Origin: Ramlibacter sp.
GTDB lineage: Bacteria > Pseudomonadota > Gammaproteobacteria > Burkholderiales > Burkholderiaceae_C
DNA: 64,000 nucleotides
Assembly (NCBI GenBank): GCA_013815685.1
Contig: JACDFR010000005.1
Span: 62,001 to 126,000 of the forward strand
Direction of reading: 5' to 3'
The position numbers were made by a program, and so were the translations under genes. Positions 61,518-64,000 of this stretch are shown here, one piece after another (the stretch's first letter is position 1; each line of letters opens with the position of its first letter). Below the pieces are notes generated by a model. It searched no databases. It was not told where the DNA came from and worked only from the letters and a program-made list of their open reading frames with translations.

Positions 61518-62678
61518 TTAGAGGCCCTGGACGACCCACTTGCCAGCGTCACGCGTCAGCCGGCGGTCGCACTGGAATTCGTCCACTTCGCTTTCATGGC
61601 CCGGCAGCACGCAGACAACCGTTTCACCGGCGCCGCGCAGCGCGGCGATGGCGCTGCGCAATTCGGCGGCGTCCTTGCTGCCATCGAGCCAGGGCGCGCG
61701 AATGGCCGCCTTGAGCGGCCGTTTGACGACGACAGCCACCAGCTCCTTCACGTCCAGGCTGAAGCCCACCGCCGGGCGGTTGCGGCCGAATACCGCCCCC
61801 ACTTCGTCGTAACGCCCGCCGCGAACCAGCGCGTCGCTGGCGCCGGGCGTGTACATCGCGAAGCGGGCGCCGCTGTAGTATGCGTACCCCCGCATGTCGG
61901 CCAGGTCGAAACTGACCCTGGCGCCTTGCAGATGCCCGGCAAGCCATTTGAGGTTGGCCAGTGCTTCGTGCATCGCGGGCACGGGCGGCAGCGATCTTTC
62001 GGCTTCAAGCAGGACCTTCTCATCGCCATACAGCGACACGAGCGCCCGCAAGCCCTCGCGGGCCGCGGCCGGAAATCCCCTGGTGAGCCAAGCCAGCTCG
62101 CTCGAATCCTTGGCTGCCAGGGCGGCCTGCACGCGCGCCAGCGCCGGGGCGTCCGCACGCACGCCCGCCAGCAGCGAACGCACGATCCGTGCATCGGCCA
62201 TGTCGACAGTGAGATTGGCGACGCGGGTGGCCTTCAGGCAGTCCAGCGCCAGCAACAGCGCCTCCAGGTCGGCTTCCAGGCCGGCATGGCCATACAGCTC
62301 AGCGCCGAACTGCAAGGGCTCGCGTGTGGCGTGAGGGCGATCGGGCCGGGTATGCAGCACCGGGCCGCAGTAGCACAGGCGCGCCACGCCCTGGCGATTG
62401 AGCAGGTGCGCGTCAATGCGGGCCACTTGCGGCGTCGTGTCGGCACGCAGGCCCATCATCCGGCCCGACAACTGGTCGACGAGCTTGAAAGTCTGCAGGT
62501 CCAGTGCTTCGCCGGTTCCGGTGAGCAGCGACTCCAGGTGCTCCAGGAGCGGAGGCATCACGAGCTCATAGCCGTAGCCGCGCGCCGTGTCCAGCAATTC
62601 GCGACGCAGCTCTTCGATGTGCCGGGCCTCTGAGGGCAGTACATCGGCGATGTGATCCGGCAGGACCCAGGCGGACAT
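61518..62678 (-). CDS. hisZ: ATP phosphoribosyltransferase regulatory subunit HisZ
   Basis: The 386-residue protein is a catalytically dead paralogue of histidyl-tRNA synthetase that regulates HisG at the first step of histidine synthesis. It keeps the class II synthetase-like frame ([47 protein letters not shown] ..., cited in part) and lacks the anticodon-binding domain. HisZ-type genes occur with the short form of HisG. Its position in front of purA is typical of Comamonadaceae; the hflC/hflK genes usually just upstream are absent here, replaced by an IS remnant. Confidence 0.95.
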   Translation of the reverse strand: MSAWVLPDHIADVLPSEARHIEELRRELLDTARGYGYELVMPPLLEHLESLLTGTGEALDLQTFKLVDQLSGRMMGLRADTTPQVARIDAHLLNRQGVARLCYCGPVLHTRPDRPHATREPLQFGAELYGHAGLEADLEALLLALDCLKATRVANLTVDMADARIVRSLLAGVRADAPALARVQAALAAKDSSELAWLTRGFPAAAREGLRALVSLYGDEKVLLEAERSLPPVPAMHEALANLKWLAGHLQGARVSFDLADMRGYAYYSGARFAMYTPGASDALVRGGRYDEVGAVFGRNRPAVGFSLDVKELVAVVVKRPLKAAIRAPWLDGSKDAAELRSAIAALRGAGETVVCVLPGHESEVDEFQCDRRLTRDAGKWVVQGL

Positions 62679-62748
62679 TTGGAAAGGGGGTGCTGTTAAA
62701 AACGGTATTTTACCGGCCCGCCGGAACAGCTCCTTGAAGACTGCTTCC

Positions 62749-63244
62749 TAAGGAAGGTCTGAGCAAGTCCACCGATCCATGCCGAGGGCGTTAGTAAGGC
62801 TAAGGAGCATGCGCGATGAGCCAGATCAGTTTTGCGGAAGCGGAGTACGCCGGCAAGAGGAAGAAGACGCGGCGCGAGGGGTTCCTGGAGGAGATGGAAT
62901 CGGTGGTGCCGTGGAAGGCTCTCTTCAAGCTCATTGGGCCGCACTACCCGACGGCGGGTCGTGACCGCAGGCCGTATGCGCTGGAGTCGATGTGCGGGTG
63001 CACCTGATGCAGAACTGGTTTGCGCTGAGCGCCCCGGCTATGGAGGAGGCTCTGTACGAAATCGCCTCGCTTCGCAGCTTCGCGCGTCTGAGCCTGAGCG
63101 AAGCGATCCCGGACGAGAGAGGCAGCATCGTGGACGCCACCATCGTTGCCGCGCCCAGCTCCACCAAGAACGCCGAAGGTGAACGTGACCCGGAGATGCA
63201 TCAGACCAAGAAGGGCAACCGGTGGCACTTCGGCATGAAGGGGA
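62749..63244 (+). mobile_element. IS5-family transposase remnant, copy 2
   Basis: The left end begins with TAAGGAAGGTCTGAGCAAG (62,749), as in the first copy, and the transposase N-terminus MSQISFAEAEYAGKRKKTRR starts at 62,816. Further segments [50 protein letters not shown] and [13 protein letters not shown] are in shifted frames. Compared with complete elements there is an internal deletion just before [12 protein letters not shown]. Similarity stops at about 63,244 (HFGMKG), where the DUF1501 gene begins. It is in the same orientation as the copy at 4,859. Confidence 0.85.
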
Positions 63245-63250
63245 ATACAG

Positions 63251-63997
63251 TCATGCTCGGATCAGCCGTCCATCGAACCGCTGTGCCGCCGACTCGGGAA
63301 ACAGCATCTTCATAATCCGGGCCGGATCGAGCTTGTAATGCTGCGCTAACGCACTCGCGATCAGCGAGTCAAGGCTCAGCGTAGGGTTCAGATCGCGTGC
63401 TTCGTAGAGCGCGCTCGCCGACAGGCCCGGCCAGTCGGCGACGACACGCCCACCCGCGACCGCACCGCCAAGCAGCATCGCTGCCGAGCCTGTCCCGTGA
63501 TCCGTGCCGCCCGTGCCGTTGACCGCCACCGTTCGTCCGAACTCGGTCGCGACAAGCACCAGCGTATTGCTCCACGCAGAGCCAAGACCGGTCTTCAGCG
63601 CTGACAGCAGGGCGTCGAGGCCGTTCAATTGCGCCGCGAGACGCCCCTTCTGTCCGGCGTGCGTGTCCCAGCCGCCGGATTCGATCATCGCGATACGCGC
63701 ACTACCGAGTCCGGTGAGCAGCCGGGAAGCAAGCATGCCAGTGGCTTGCGCATTCTTCCCGCTGCCCACCGTAAGGTCGCTGGTTGCCGCCCGCGTCGCC
63801 ACCGCCTGTTCCCACAGCGGATGCAGCTGGGTGTCGCTGGCATAAAGCGAGGACACGCGCGCAATCAGATCGTCGGACGCTTGCGGCAGGGCGGAGGGCG
63901 CATAGCTCGCCACCGCTGCGTTGCCGCGCAGAGCCACCGGCACCGTCGGCGAAACCGCGATCGCTTCCGCTTCCGCCTTCGGCAGCAATGAAAGCAA
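63251..63997 (-). CDS. DUF1501-family protein, C-terminal part (runs off window)
   Basis: At least 248 residues of a DUF1501 protein are visible, entering from beyond position 64,000 and stopping at 63,251. Segments [56 protein letters not shown] and the C-terminal [17 protein letters not shown] are characteristic. The family has a sulfatase/alkaline-phosphatase-like fold and often a twin-arginine signal; many members are exported. The N-terminus is outside the window. It abuts the IS5 remnant. Confidence 0.9.
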   Translation of the reverse strand: MLSLLPKAEAEAIAVSPTVPVALRGNAAVASYAPSALPQASDDLIARVSSLYASDTQLHPLWEQAVATRAATSDLTVGSGKNAQATGMLASRLLTGLGSARIAMIESGGWDTHAGQKGRLAAQLNGLDALLSALKTGLGSAWSNTLVLVATEFGRTVAVNGTGGTDHGTGSAAMLLGGAVAGGRVVADWPGLSASALYEARDLNPTLSLDSLIASALAQHYKLDPARIMKMLFPESAAQRFDGRLIRA

Positions 63998-64000
63998 ACG

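Overview
The window is GC-rich chromosomal DNA from a betaproteobacterium of the order Burkholderiales, most likely Comamonadaceae-like (inference). The reasons are the hisZ-purA-phosphoribosyltransferase order at the right end, a GC-rich 20-bp dispersed repeat at 59,461 and 61,437, an IclR-controlled pobA, and dense small stress-type genes between larger catabolic and signalling genes. No rRNA, tRNA, CRISPR array or phage was seen.

Layout. 1-4.7 kb: cysA-like remnant, LsfA-type 1-Cys peroxiredoxin, pobR/pobA for 4-hydroxybenzoate, and small detoxification or repair genes. 4.86-5.5 kb: broken IS5-family and IS6-family transposase remnants and a heptamer tandem repeat. 5.76-9.13 kb: a lower-GC island with a tight operon (TIM-barrel isomerase, AzlC, AzlD, LeuA/homocitrate-synthase-like enzyme, rubredoxin). 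It abuts the decayed 3' end of a CoA-transferase gene and is the best candidate for an undescribed pathway. 9.25-11.8 kb: hot-dog dehydratase plus two family III CoA-transferases. 11.9-26.3 kb: a response regulator and three hybrid histidine kinases, interspersed with Ku, a BON protein, a MetE-like protein, CsbD, a KGG protein and a DUF2868-DUF3482 fusion. 26.4-36.4 kb: YgiQ, CHRD, crotonase, DUF924, a REC-cyclase-like protein, XthA and many small proteins. 36.5-39.5 kb: a variant FtsH-like protease, a candidate sRNA and a STAS-like protein. 39.7-41.6 kb: VOC-VOC-ArsR-SRPBCC operon ending in a deletion chimera. 42.4-47.2 kb: acyl-CoA dehydrogenase diverging from thiolase and a FadB/J-type enzyme (beta-oxidation set). 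47.3-51.7 kb: an altered alpha/beta hydrolase, split chromate transporter, L,D-transpeptidase, DUF3237 and sirtuin. 51.7-57.9 kb: rlmB, a c-type haem/HAMP sensor next to a Ser/Thr kinase-cyclase protein, a LolD-like ATPase diverging from tesA, and mnmH. 58.2-62.7 kb: metC-like, phosphoribosyltransferase, purA, hisZ. 62.75-64 kb: a second IS5 remnant and a DUF1501 gene running off the window.

Themes. (1) IS5 remnants of the same family and orientation lie near both ends, and the right one sits just upstream of hisZ where related genomes carry hflC, so the ends look rearranged. (2) An octamer TGTAGGAC / GTCCTACA recurs in front of many small stress-type genes, about 35-100 nt from the start codon, and may define a regulon. 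(3) Three conserved genes (VOC, DUF3237, sirtuin) are each broken by the loss of one base in a short C or G run, which looks more like residual indel error than decay. The CoA-transferase, MFS/DUF1428 and IS remnants look truly decayed.
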